From positions 133,424 to 190,326 of the forward strand of contig VBBS01000026.1 of the NCBI GenBank assembly GCA_005888745.1: 56,903 nt of DNA. The letters run 5' to 3'. Source of the stretch: Candidatus Bathyarchaeota archaeon. Lineage in GTDB: Archaea > Thermoproteota > Bathyarchaeia > 40CM-2-53-6. Each line of letters opens with the position of its first letter. The first letter of the stretch is position 1. Position numbers and translations under genes: made by a program. Below are positions 33,876 to 42,358 of the stretch, piece by piece. The notes under the pieces are model-generated. The model made no database searches. It was not told the DNA's origin and saw only the letters and a program-made list of their open reading frames with translations.

Positions 33876-34145
33876 TTAGAGTGCTCGGAGCACTTTGGTA
33901 GGGTATTTGAGTCGGAACCATATTCCAACCCCAAGTCCCGCAAAGAATCCCAAGGAGAAACCGAACAGGAATTCGCCAGCAACATCCACATCCTTGACCA
34001 CGGTTAACACCGTCGCTAAGACCCCACCCTGAACAAGCACCACCACTACTGATTTAGTGGTACCAGGGGTCGGGCTTACTCCAGTCAGAAAACCGGTCAG
34101 TACGCCATAAAGAAGCGCCCCGACAAGCCATAAGATGTCGACCAA
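33876..34145 (-). CDS. Hypothetical membrane protein
   Basis: The 89-residue protein has two or three hydrophobic segments (VDILWLVGALLYGVLTGFLT, SVVVVLVQGGVLATVLTVV, FLFGFSLGFFAGLGVGIWF). No family is recognised. Confidence 0.5.
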   Translation of the reverse strand: MVDILWLVGALLYGVLTGFLTGVSPTPGTTKSVVVVLVQGGVLATVLTVVKDVDVAGEFLFGFSLGFFAGLGVGIWFRLKYPTKVLRAL

Positions 34146-34734
34146 ATAATCCTCTCCACACGGTTGACACGTTCGAATTTAACGTTGGCGGTATTGTCGG
34201 TTGTCGTAGGTTCGAAAGGCTTGAGGATTTGTTTCAGAATCTGTTGTATACAATCCGTGATATATACCCCGGTTTCGATACTTTCGTTGGCCAACCTCCT
34301 AACGTGAAGGTTGAACGGTCAGGATCTTTATGCATATTCGGGTCGAAATTGCAGAATCACCATATGCTCTCTTTATCGTTAGAATTGTTTGAGGACGCTT
34401 GGCTTTTCCATTATTCATACACAATAGTAGGATCGAAGTCGTAACGAGTCCTCTCAAGTGCCTGTTCAAAGAGTGACAAACATTTAGCAGAAGTAAGGAC
34501 TGAACAAATAGTTCAACCCCTGAGACTTAGAAATGTAGTTTTGTAAGCGAATCCGTCGAATCCGCTTGTGAGAGATTCAAGAATCCGGATAAGAACTTGA
34601 AAGGGATGGCTACCTGAAACTATTCTAGGCTAACAGTATCGAATCCAATAATCATTCAGCCCTTGGAATGGCACAAGCTACTCGGAATAGAGATCAACGT
34701 TCTCTTCTTCCGCTGGAAGCGAATCCTAGACTCT
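34146..34734. other. Gap with AT-rich sequence, no gene supported
   Basis: This 589-base region has only short, unconvincing frames. I see AAGCGAATCC..CGCTT symmetry near 34540 but no recognisable element. Confidence 0.4.
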
Positions 34735-34968
34735 TCACTCGCTCAGTACTTCGGCTGTCATCTTTTCGAACTCTTGGAAGCTGATCTTCGTCGTCTTTCT
34801 TCGCGAGTATGCCTCCTTGAGCCCGGGTATCTTGACGACCGTGATCCGCCCGTGTTCGGCTTTGTAGATCACCTGGTCGCCAGGTTTCAGCCCGGCCTCT
34901 TCCCGGACCCCCTTCGGCGGGAACAGCTCTCCCTTTTGCCCGACACGACCCGACCCTTTCGCCGCCAT
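34735..34968 (-). CDS. AbrB/MazE-type antitoxin
   Basis: The 77-residue protein matches a SpoVT-AbrB swapped-hairpin domain: GRVGQKGELFPPKGVREEAG followed by LKPGDQVIYKAEHGRITVVK. The rest is a helical tail that could bind a PIN toxin. It is divergent from the PIN gene, 76 bases apart from its likely ATG. Paired VapB/VapC genes are usually in one operon, so the orientation is odd. Confidence 0.75.
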   Translation of the reverse strand: MAAKGSGRVGQKGELFPPKGVREEAGLKPGDQVIYKAEHGRITVVKIPGLKEAYSRRKTTKISFQEFEKMTAEVLSE

Positions 34969-35044
34969 TCTCCTTACCGGAATAATCCTTATTCACCGGA
35001 AAATATAAGCGTTGTACGGTAATTTGTCATCCACTAGAGCGGTC

Positions 35045-35491
35045 ATGCTTGACACGAGCTACATGCTACCCGTCTTCGGCGTAGATGTTGGCATCGACTC
35101 TGCAGCATCGATCCAGGCGACTCTAAGCCGATTGGTGGCAAAGGGCACGGAGCTTTACATCTCCGACCTTTCCCCGTTCGAAGCCTTCATCAAGTCCTAC
35201 CGGATAGCGGAGAAGATACGAGATGAACGAGGAAAGGAAGAAGCAAAACTTGGTCTACTCTTTGTGGCAAAGGGTGGCTGGGCAACAAGGATCGACCACA
35301 ACGACGATGAGATAATAGAAGAAGCGTTCAAGGTTAGGCTGAAGCATAACGACCCTTTCGACTGCTTCATCTTCGCCACGGCGAAGGTCCGCAATATTCC
35401 CCTGGTCACTGAGGATGATTCTGCCCCGGATTTCATCGGTAACGGGCTCGTCATGACTTGGGCAGTACTCAAGAAGAGCTTGAGAGCTTAG
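35045..35491 (+). CDS. vapC: PIN-domain (VapC-like) ribonuclease
   Basis: The PIN fold's acids are visible: MLDTSYMLPVFG (D), LSPFEAFIKS (E), and HNDPFDCFIFATAKVR then LVTEDDSAPDF (D). PIN toxins cleave RNA. I choose the ATG at 35045; a TTG at 35012 is possible. The neighbour antitoxin is in the opposite direction. Confidence 0.75.
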   Translation: MLDTSYMLPVFGVDVGIDSAASIQATLSRLVAKGTELYISDLSPFEAFIKSYRIAEKIRDERGKEEAKLGLLFVAKGGWATRIDHNDDEIIEEAFKVRLKHNDPFDCFIFATAKVRNIPLVTEDDSAPDFIGNGLVMTWAVLKKSLRA

Positions 35492-35522
35492 ATATTAACC
35501 CAGAGTCATAGTTCTGTCTTCG
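35490..35522 (+). repeat. AGATATTAACCC repeat, copy B
   Basis: AGATATTAACCCAGAG with TCATAGTTCTG aligns with the copy at 36634-36666 with six mismatches. It begins at the stop codon of the PIN gene. Confidence 0.5.
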
Positions 35523-35790
35523 CGCCCCAGCAGGGGTCGGCTTATCGGGGCGACAACATACAAAAAAGTGAACCTTGGTCACGCGAGAGAATCAAAGGAT
35601 TTAACGGTAAATATCTATTTATCAACAGAAACGTCCCGTCAAGATCGGGCCTTTATTCGTTTGGAATAGATACAAGAAGCAACCGACTCTAGAATAGCCG
35701 ATTTGGAAAAACTCATCGGGCAGCACAAGATCGAAAAACAGGCACTAGTTTTTGTCGTCTTGGAAGGAGGAGAGCCGGTAAGAAAAAAGC

Positions 35791-36447
35791 TCAGAAAGTA
35801 AATGCATAAGTCGAAGTCAGAGTCGCCCCAGTAGAGTCATTCCCATTGATCGTAATGGTATAGCTGTGACCGGGCTTGAAGGTGACTGCTCCAAAGTCGA
35901 AGGTCACCCCCCATGTGCTTGGGGAACCGCTAATGTAGCATGGGGTGCTGTTGTTGCAGAACTGGTCAGATGGGTTCAGGATGCTTGCACTGTCTTGAAC
36001 TGTGACTTGGAAGAACTGCGTCCAAACTGCACTGTATGATGCGTTGGGCTCAATCACCAGAACGAGCGTGTCTGAAGTGGAGGCATTGACAAGATCAAGC
36101 TGTATGAACGCGGAAGTAGAAGACTGCAGTAGCAGATTGGTCCCTACTAATGGAAATGGATAGTTCGTACCATTAGCGCCGGATGGGCCAGTAGGACCTG
36201 ATGGGCCGGTAGCACCGTTTTGGCCACCTGGACCAGTGGGACCGGTAGCTCCCGTAGCTCCAACAGGACCAGTAGCGCCCGTGGACCCTGTAGGTCCAAC
36301 AGGGCCGGTTGGACCAGTGGAGCCTGTAGCACCATTAGAACCATGGAAGTAGCCGGGTGAGGCATACATCGCGGTAAGTCCTCCGGCAAAACCTCCCACC
36401 AACATGATTGGGATGAGAAGTGGTGTAATGATCTTGCTCATACTCAT
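35791..36447 (-). CDS. Collagen-like surface protein with signal peptide
   Basis: From the ATG at 36447, an N-terminal hydrophobic segment ([20 protein letters not shown]) precedes about 20 G-x-y triplets (for example [16 protein letters not shown]) and then a beta-rich C-terminal domain (about 115 residues) with a C-x6-C pair. Collagen-like triplets form trimers. The C-terminal domain may be a trimerising or binding head. Collagen-like proteins are unusual in archaea; a transferred origin is possible. Confidence 0.8.
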   Translation of the reverse strand: MSMSKIITPLLIPIMLVGGFAGGLTAMYASPGYFHGSNGATGSTGPTGPVGPTGSTGATGPVGATGATGPTGPGGQNGATGPSGPTGPSGANGTNYPFPLVGTNLLLQSSTSAFIQLDLVNASTSDTLVLVIEPNASYSAVWTQFFQVTVQDSASILNPSDQFCNNSTPCYISGSPSTWGVTFDFGAVTFKPGHSYTITINGNDSTGATLTSTYAFTF

Positions 36448-36959
36448 ACTTTTCACTTAATATTGAGATCACTCGATTGCGCTCCTCACACTTTACATAC
36501 TCTTTGTAACCCACGCTCATGATCCATTGAGGTATAGGTCACATGCTGTTCCATAAGACGGCACAACCATTGGACCGTTCATAGGTCCCGACGGGCTAGT
36601 CTGACGATTGACTACGAGTCGACACCGAAGGAGAGATATGAACCCAGATTCATAGTCCTGCCCTCGGAACCATAGCGATTCGGTAACAACCGGAATCAGG
36701 AAGGGTCTCGGGACATCCGAACTGTGAAAAGGATGATTACCACCGTTTGGACTCGAAAGACGACCTAGCATCTCACAAAAAGCTCGGGAGCTAACCCAAG
36801 GCTCGACTTGTAATCAGGGAACTCGGAAGTGAGACCTGGCCTGACTTTGCGCGAATTGTTGAGAATCATAACGGTGTGTGGGGCGGATGCTGATGCATGA
36901 CCTTCCAATTCAAGCGTGACATGAGGTACCCAACGCCTGCGAAGACAAAGGCGGACAGA
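36448..36959. other. Gap with repeats, no gene supported
   Basis: This 512-base gap holds the third AGATATGAACCC repeat and tRNA-3'-end-like bases; only short frames occur. Confidence 0.4.
36634..36673 (+). repeat. AGATATGAACCC repeat, copy C, with tRNA-3'-end-like tail
   Basis: AGATATGAACCCAGATTCATA can form a TATGAA/TTCATA hairpin, followed by GTCCTGCCCTCGGAACCA, similar to the tRNA-Phe 3' end (ATCCTGCCCTCGGCACCA). It is the best-preserved of three copies. Confidence 0.5.
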
Positions 36960-37380
36960 GAGAGTCGTTCGAGCGAATCGGTCACACGCGGCCCTCGTCT
37001 ACAACGGAGCTGACGTAGCGGGTGGTGTCAATTCGGACCTCCTGCCGAGCTGCCGGCCCGAGGGGGAGGGTACGGTAAGTTGAATGTGACTTCGCCCGAC
37101 TGGAGGATTTCCTGCTTCTTCGTCGACCGCGACCACAAGCGGGAGGGAGTCGCGAAGGCAGCTCTGGGAGGCGCGCTTCGCATCATCGCCGCGAATGGGG
37201 CGGGCGGTTTACGGATATCCGATCGACACTCGAGGGGAGTCGTACTCCGGTTCGTTCTTGTGGGGTGGGATTGAAGCTGTGTTCGCCGGGCTCGGATTTC
37301 GTCCGCTCGGTGCTCTCGGTACAAGCAAATGGATGATGCGAAAAGTGTTTTCGCAGTCGGTGATGGCCTACCTCAAGCCC
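36960..37380 (+). pseudogene. Degraded GNAT acetyltransferase gene
   Basis: Three frames together read as a GNAT protein: HAALVYNGADVAG, then GWCQFGPPAELPARGGG and WRISCFFVDRDHKREGVAKA (acetyl-CoA site), then AVYGYPIDTRGESYSGSFLW and GIEAVFAGLGFRPLG. Frame changes at about 37019 (a G run one base short) and near 37195-37205 break it. The start is lost. Its end overlaps the convergent hydrolase gene. Confidence 0.6.
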
Positions 37381-38180
37381 AGGAGAAACAGAACTGATTC
37401 CGCGACTTTGGACCATGCGTCCGATTCTGGATCGATCAGTTCGAAGTGGCCAACGCCCTCTAGTCTGACCAACGTTGTCCGATCACCGAGCTGCTCAGCT
37501 CTTTCGACGAACTTTTCGGACTGGGAGATCGGGACGATGTTGTCATCAGTTCCGTGGATTAGGACTTGTCTCGATCCGCTGGGCAGGAGTTCGATCGGGC
37601 TCCCCACGTCGAACCGGTCTGGATGTTGGTCCGGCGACCCGCCAATGAGCCTCCCAACCGCGCCGTTTCCGAGCCGCTGATTCCAGGCCGTCCGAAGGTC
37701 GCACACTCCCGCGAGCGAAACCACACGAACAATACGGTGCACATGAGCGCTTTGCAGAGGCGATGCTTTGGGAATTCGGTGTCTGCTGGCGAGCCATAGC
37801 GCAAGGTGCCCTCCAGCCGAATGTCCAATGACCCCTACCTTAGCTTGATCGACGCGTGGGTCTAAAGAGAGCTTTTCCATAATGTGATCAGTCGCCAGAC
37901 TTACATCTTGAAAGGTTCCCGGCCAACCGCCGCCATGGTCTCCGACCCGTCGGTATTCGAGGTTGCAGGTGATAATTCCTTTGCCAGTAAGTGCAGCGCA
38001 GAGGTGCCCAATGTGCTGCAAGTCATAAGCGGATTGCCAAAATCCACCGTGAATCACGAACATGAACGGGAAGGGACCTGGGCCACCAGGCAAGCGCATG
38101 TCAGCAAAGTGTTGGGGACCCTTGCCGTATCGGATGCGTTTGTCGAAAATCGGAGGAGGTCTCTCCAAGATGCCACTCAA
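37368..38180 (-). CDS. Alpha/beta hydrolase
   Basis: The 270-residue protein has the nucleophile elbow VGVIGHSAGGHLALWLA, an oxyanion HGGFWQSAY, and later acid and histidine in IHGTDDNIVPISQSEKF and GVGHFELIDPES. It resembles esterase/dipeptidyl-type hydrolases of unknown substrate. Divergent from the LonC-like gene. Confidence 0.85.
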   Translation of the reverse strand: MSGILERPPPIFDKRIRYGKGPQHFADMRLPGGPGPFPFMFVIHGGFWQSAYDLQHIGHLCAALTGKGIITCNLEYRRVGDHGGGWPGTFQDVSLATDHIMEKLSLDPRVDQAKVGVIGHSAGGHLALWLASRHRIPKASPLQSAHVHRIVRVVSLAGVCDLRTAWNQRLGNGAVGRLIGGSPDQHPDRFDVGSPIELLPSGSRQVLIHGTDDNIVPISQSEKFVERAEQLGDRTTLVRLEGVGHFELIDPESDAWSKVAESVLFLLGLR

Positions 38181-38308
38181 GTCCTTATCAAAATGAATTG
38201 CAGGAAGCCGTGGTATAAGATACAGAATGAAAACGGTTTGGAATCTTCCATTCTGTGGACGGGTTTTCTTTAGATACTGCTCTCTCCCAATGAGCCCTGG
38301 AACCAGAA

Positions 38309-40735
38309 TTGGCGACTAGCGAACTTCCCCCGGAAAAATTGCGGTTCGAATGCCCGCCTGGAAAGGTCGAATGCAAGACCAGCCAAGAACTCTCTCCCCT
38401 CGAGGGAATTGTCGGACAAGATCGGGCACTCAAAGCCCTCGTATTCGGAGTGGGGATGAAAGCAAAGGGGTTCAACATCTTCGCGGCAGGGCCCCCGGTC
38501 ACTGGGAAGAGGCCTGCAACTAGAAGTTACTTGGAAAAAATCGCGAAGACCAAACCTACTCCCCCCGACTGGTGCTACGTAAACAATTTCCAAAATCCTT
38601 ACGAGCCGAAGGCACTCAAGCTCCCGGCAGGCAAAGCCAAGACCTTCCAGAAGGATCTCAAGAATCTCATAGACCAAGTCAAGAGAGCCGTTCCTACAGC
38701 TCTTCAAAGCGAAGAGTTTGCGGCCCGGACGAACAGCATAACAAAGAAATCGGTGGAAGAGAGAGATAAGATTCTCAACGAGCTCAACGAGGTAGCCAAA
38801 CAGTCGAGTTATGCCGTCCGGATGAATCAGCTGGGCATTGGTATAGTTCCCATCCGAGCGGGAAAAGCTCTCAGTCAAGAGGAATATGACGCGCTACCCC
38901 CGACCGCGAAGAAAAAGTTCGAACAGAGCCGAGAGACGGTAAGAGCCGCTCTAGACAAAGCGGGGAAGCAAGTAAACGAACTCGAATCCAATACTCTAGA
39001 TGAGCTGAAGAAACTCAGAGACGACACAGTACACTATGCTATGGGCGGGTTGATCAGCACGCTAACCTCTCGTTATCAGGACCAACCAGAAGTGATACAG
39101 TACCTCAATGACATGAGAGATGACATTCTAGAAAACACCGAATTGTTCGCCCTGAGCGGGACGGAACAGCAAAAGAAGGATTCTGACACATCACCGAGTC
39201 TCGCTGAGAGAGACCTGCCTGATCTTCTGTTCAGAAGATATCAAGTCAACGTTATCGTTGACAACTCCGACCTGAAAGGGGCACCGGTGATCGCCGAGGA
39301 CAACCCGACAGTGACGAATCTCCTTGGAAGAATCGAGAGCGAGGCCAAGTTCGGAACTCTCTCAACGGATTTCACCCTGATCAAAGGAGGATCGATCCAC
39401 AAGGCTAACGGTGGATTTCTCATACTCGGCGCCCGGGAGCTCCTGACTAGCCAGTTATCATACGAAGGTCTCAAGAGAGCGCTTCAGAACGGAAACATTG
39501 CCATCGAGGAAACGGGCCAACGGCTCGGAGTTGCAAGCACGAAGAGTCTCACTCCACAACCGATACCATTGGACGTGAAAATTGTGTTGGCAGGCGACAA
39601 TCAGATCTACCAAGCGCTTTACGTCGCAGACCCCGATTTCGGCCTCCTCTTCAAAGTCAAAGCCCAATTCGATGACACAATCGAGAGAAATGACGAGAAC
39701 ATGAAAACCTACGGAAGATTTGTCCACACTCTGTGCGAGAAGGAGAATCTCAGCCACCTTGAAGCAGCCGCTATAGCAAAGGTAGTGGAGTATGGTTCGA
39801 GACTTGCGGAGGACCAGACCAAGCTCTCTACAAAATTCCCTGAAATTGCCGATCTAGTCAGAGAAGCGAACCACTACGCATCTCAAGGCGAGTCCAAATA
39901 CATCAAGGATACCCACATTCTAAAGGCACTGCAGGAGAAGATCTATCGCTCCAATCTTCTGGATGAAAAAACCAAGGAGATGATCGAGAGAGGCATCATA
40001 CTCATCGACACCTCAGGCACGAGAACAGGCCAGGTGAATGGTCTTTCGGTCATCAGCCTAGGCGACTTCGACTTCGGCCAACCCTCCAGGATTACCGTGA
40101 GCGTTGGTCTCGGGAGAGAAGGAGTCATCGACATCGAACGCCAAGCAAAGCTGGGGGGACAATTACACACGAAAGGGGTCTTGATAATTTCAGGCTATTT
40201 GGAAAATAAGTATGCGCGTGACAAGCCATTGAGCGTTGCTTGCAGGCTTGTCTTCGAACAGAGCTATGGTGGAGTGGACGGTGATAGCGCGTCCAGTACT
40301 GAGCTCTACGCGATCCTCTCAGCTCTCTCCGATCTTCCCATAAAACAGAACTTTGCAGTCACCGGTTCTGTAAACCAGAAGGGAGAGGTCCAAGCAATAG
40401 GGGGAGTGAATGAGAAAATTGAAGGGTTCTATCATACATGCAAGGCAAAGGGCCTCAAAGGGGACGAGGGAGTTCTCATTCCCCAGAGCAATGTCCAGCA
40501 TCTCATGCTTAGCGAAGAGGTAGTGGAAGCTGTCAAGCAGGGAAGGTTCCACATATATCCTGTAAGAACCGTAGACGATGGGATTGAGATCCTTACTGGC
40601 GTAAAGGCAGGAGTGTCGGGGAACGATGGAAGCTATGAGGCCGACACGGTCCATTTCAAGGTCAATAAACGACTGGCTGAAATGGCAGAAGAGATTGCGA
40701 AGTTCGGAGAATTCTCTGGAAGAGCAAGAGACTAA
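38309..40735 (+). CDS. Lon-like (LonC-type) protease with degenerate ATPase site
   Basis: The 808-residue protein is a Lon-like protease. The catalytic serine is S660 in GGVDGDSASSTELYAILSAL and the lysine is K703 in GGVNEKIEGF. The N-terminal AAA+ region (AAA_32 type) has a weak Walker A, AGPPVTGKRPAT: the usual glycine before T is V and the Ser/Thr after K67 is R68. A long coiled-coil (about residues 95-210) is inserted. Bacterial LonC proteins with degenerate ATPase domains act without ATP, which I infer here. TTG start. Confidence 0.8.
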   Translation: MATSELPPEKLRFECPPGKVECKTSQELSPLEGIVGQDRALKALVFGVGMKAKGFNIFAAGPPVTGKRPATRSYLEKIAKTKPTPPDWCYVNNFQNPYEPKALKLPAGKAKTFQKDLKNLIDQVKRAVPTALQSEEFAARTNSITKKSVEERDKILNELNEVAKQSSYAVRMNQLGIGIVPIRAGKALSQEEYDALPPTAKKKFEQSRETVRAALDKAGKQVNELESNTLDELKKLRDDTVHYAMGGLISTLTSRYQDQPEVIQYLNDMRDDILENTELFALSGTEQQKKDSDTSPSLAERDLPDLLFRRYQVNVIVDNSDLKGAPVIAEDNPTVTNLLGRIESEAKFGTLSTDFTLIKGGSIHKANGGFLILGARELLTSQLSYEGLKRALQNGNIAIEETGQRLGVASTKSLTPQPIPLDVKIVLAGDNQIYQALYVADPDFGLLFKVKAQFDDTIERNDENMKTYGRFVHTLCEKENLSHLEAAAIAKVVEYGSRLAEDQTKLSTKFPEIADLVREANHYASQGESKYIKDTHILKALQEKIYRSNLLDEKTKEMIERGIILIDTSGTRTGQVNGLSVISLGDFDFGQPSRITVSVGLGREGVIDIERQAKLGGQLHTKGVLIISGYLENKYARDKPLSVACRLVFEQSYGGVDGDSASSTELYAILSALSDLPIKQNFAVTGSVNQKGEVQAIGGVNEKIEGFYHTCKAKGLKGDEGVLIPQSNVQHLMLSEEVVEAVKQGRFHIYPVRTVDDGIEILTGVKAGVSGNDGSYEADTVHFKVNKRLAEMAEEIAKFGEFSGRARD

Positions 40736-40780
40736 TCTGGCAGGAGGTCACGCGCTCTTATCGGGCCAAAGAAGGCTCTC

Positions 40781-41368
40781 TTAGAGGAAAGCGTTTCGTA
40801 GACCTAGAAGTATTCGCTCGTGAACCTCACTAGGCGGCTTTGTGCCATCCACGAGGTGCCATCCAAATCTGTGGGCTAGCGAACGATAGTTTCTTCGGAC
40901 TTTCTCTAGAAAGGCGCGGTCTCGCTCGTTGACGTCCCGGCGCTTGGTTTTTCTTGAGAACGATTTGGGAAGGGGAACGTCTAGGACGAAGACGGCACGA
41001 GTCTCTGGGAGACCGGCGTCGAGGCCTGCGAGCCATTGAACACTCAAGCCCCTTGCCTCGCCGTAAGCCAAGTTGGAAGGAGTGTATCTGTTACAGATGA
41101 CAAAATCATTCTTCTTCAGAGCACTCGTGATCGTTTCCAGGTTTTCCCAACGGTTAAGGGAATAGAGCAGGTGCAATGCGTGCGGTGAAGTGTTTGCTCT
41201 CCCAGCGAGGAAGGATCGGATAAGTCGCCCTGAACTTGTAGAGTAGATTGGAAAGCTCAGAGTCCCGACCTTGAACCCTTCACGACGCAAGCTTGCGGAC
41301 AAGAGTCTGGTCTGGGTCTTCTTCCCTGCTTGGTCGATGCCTTCTAGCGCGATGAGACGGGAGGGCAA
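40781..41368 (-). CDS. tmk: Thymidylate kinase
   Basis: dTMP kinase phosphorylates dTMP to dTDP. RLIALEGIDQAGKKTQTRLL is the P-loop (GIDxAGKxTQ), DFVICNRYTPSNLAYGEARG is the DRY-type substrate motif, and RKTKRRDVNERDRAFLEKVR gives the LID region. At 195 residues it is typical. A K replaces the usual S/T after GK, a variant seen in archaea. Confidence 0.85.
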   Translation of the reverse strand: MPSRLIALEGIDQAGKKTQTRLLSASLRREGFKVGTLSFPIYSTSSGRLIRSFLAGRANTSPHALHLLYSLNRWENLETITSALKKNDFVICNRYTPSNLAYGEARGLSVQWLAGLDAGLPETRAVFVLDVPLPKSFSRKTKRRDVNERDRAFLEKVRRNYRSLAHRFGWHLVDGTKPPSEVHERILLGLRNAFL

Positions 41369-41793
41369 GAGATAATCAAACCCGTTCGAGTTGCTTATTA
41401 CGTTACTCGATCATTTGGCGTTTTCCCAAACGATCAGCAATGTCGGCGGAGGCCGAGCCGGCCCATTGAATCGCGTTATCTCAGATCTTCTTGACATTAA
41501 TTACCAAATGTGCTAACGCTGCTAAGGGAACTATGCAAAAGACAAGCCCACTATTGTTCCGATTGCTACTCCAAGGATGGGGTACAGATATCCCACAAGA
41601 AAGGCTATTTGGAAACGCGGTTAGTCCACCGGAGATCTGCGATTAGCGATCTACTGCAACATGACTCGGCCGGGGCTAGCCCTGGTCGGACGTTTCCTGG
41701 GATAGATAAGCCCGCGTCCTTACAGTGCCACGAAAGATCCCTCAGAATGCTCTATCGAGCGCCATCCTTTAGAACCCGGATCAAGCCTGACCC
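41369..41793. other. Intergenic region, nothing clear
   Basis: This 425-base stretch contains only weak frames (41510-41842 overlaps the membrane gene). I see no promoter hairpin or RNA gene that I can support. Confidence 0.35.
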
Positions 41794-42324
41794 TTGGAGG
41801 AATACGTTTGTCCCTGCGAACATCTCTCCGTCTACGCACTAGCATCTTTGGCCAACGTTCTTCTTTCCATTCCGCAATATCTCGCAGTCAACAAAGCCCT
41901 TGAACTTGGCATAAATTCGAAGGGATCGACGGCAGGTCTGATCAATCTGTACGGTTCTAGCATAGGCCTCACCCTGGACTTTCTCGGATCAGCATTCATC
42001 TTTCAAGGAATCATGGCAATTCTTGTGATGGGCGTGGTTGGGTCTACGCTTTCTCGACGAAGATGGAGGGTGCAATATGTTGCAACAGGGATCTTAGTCT
42101 CAACTTACTTGGCGTACCATCTGGGAGGCAAGTTCCTCAATGCCCTAGGCTGGATTGGACTGCTCGAAACCAGCGGCGTCGATGCTTCAGGTATCTACGC
42201 GGATCTCTTCTGGTTTGGGCTGGGCACTACGATCTGTTATTTGCTCGTAATTCTTGTTCTCAGACGGTCTTATGGAAGACTGATGGCAGTCGCAGCTCGC
42301 GACTTCGCAGAACCCTCTGAGTAG
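41794..42324 (+). CDS. Hypothetical membrane protein
   Basis: The 176-residue protein has four or five hydrophobic segments (VYALASLANVLLSIPQYLAV, LTLDFLGSAFIFQGIMAILV, VQYVATGILVSTYLAYHLGG, ADLFWFGLGTTICYLLVILV). The start TTG at 41794 is uncertain. No family is recognised. Confidence 0.5.
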   Translation: MEEYVCPCEHLSVYALASLANVLLSIPQYLAVNKALELGINSKGSTAGLINLYGSSIGLTLDFLGSAFIFQGIMAILVMGVVGSTLSRRRWRVQYVATGILVSTYLAYHLGGKFLNALGWIGLLETSGVDASGIYADLFWFGLGTTICYLLVILVLRRSYGRLMAVAARDFAEPSE

Positions 42325-42358
42325 GAAGTCGTTTGTTTCTAGGACCGGCTTGGGAGAG

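Noticed and set aside
34146-34734. Possible gene or RNA in the AT-rich gap
   Set aside because: Only short, biased frames exist and the symmetry near 34540 is weak. Nothing can be supported.
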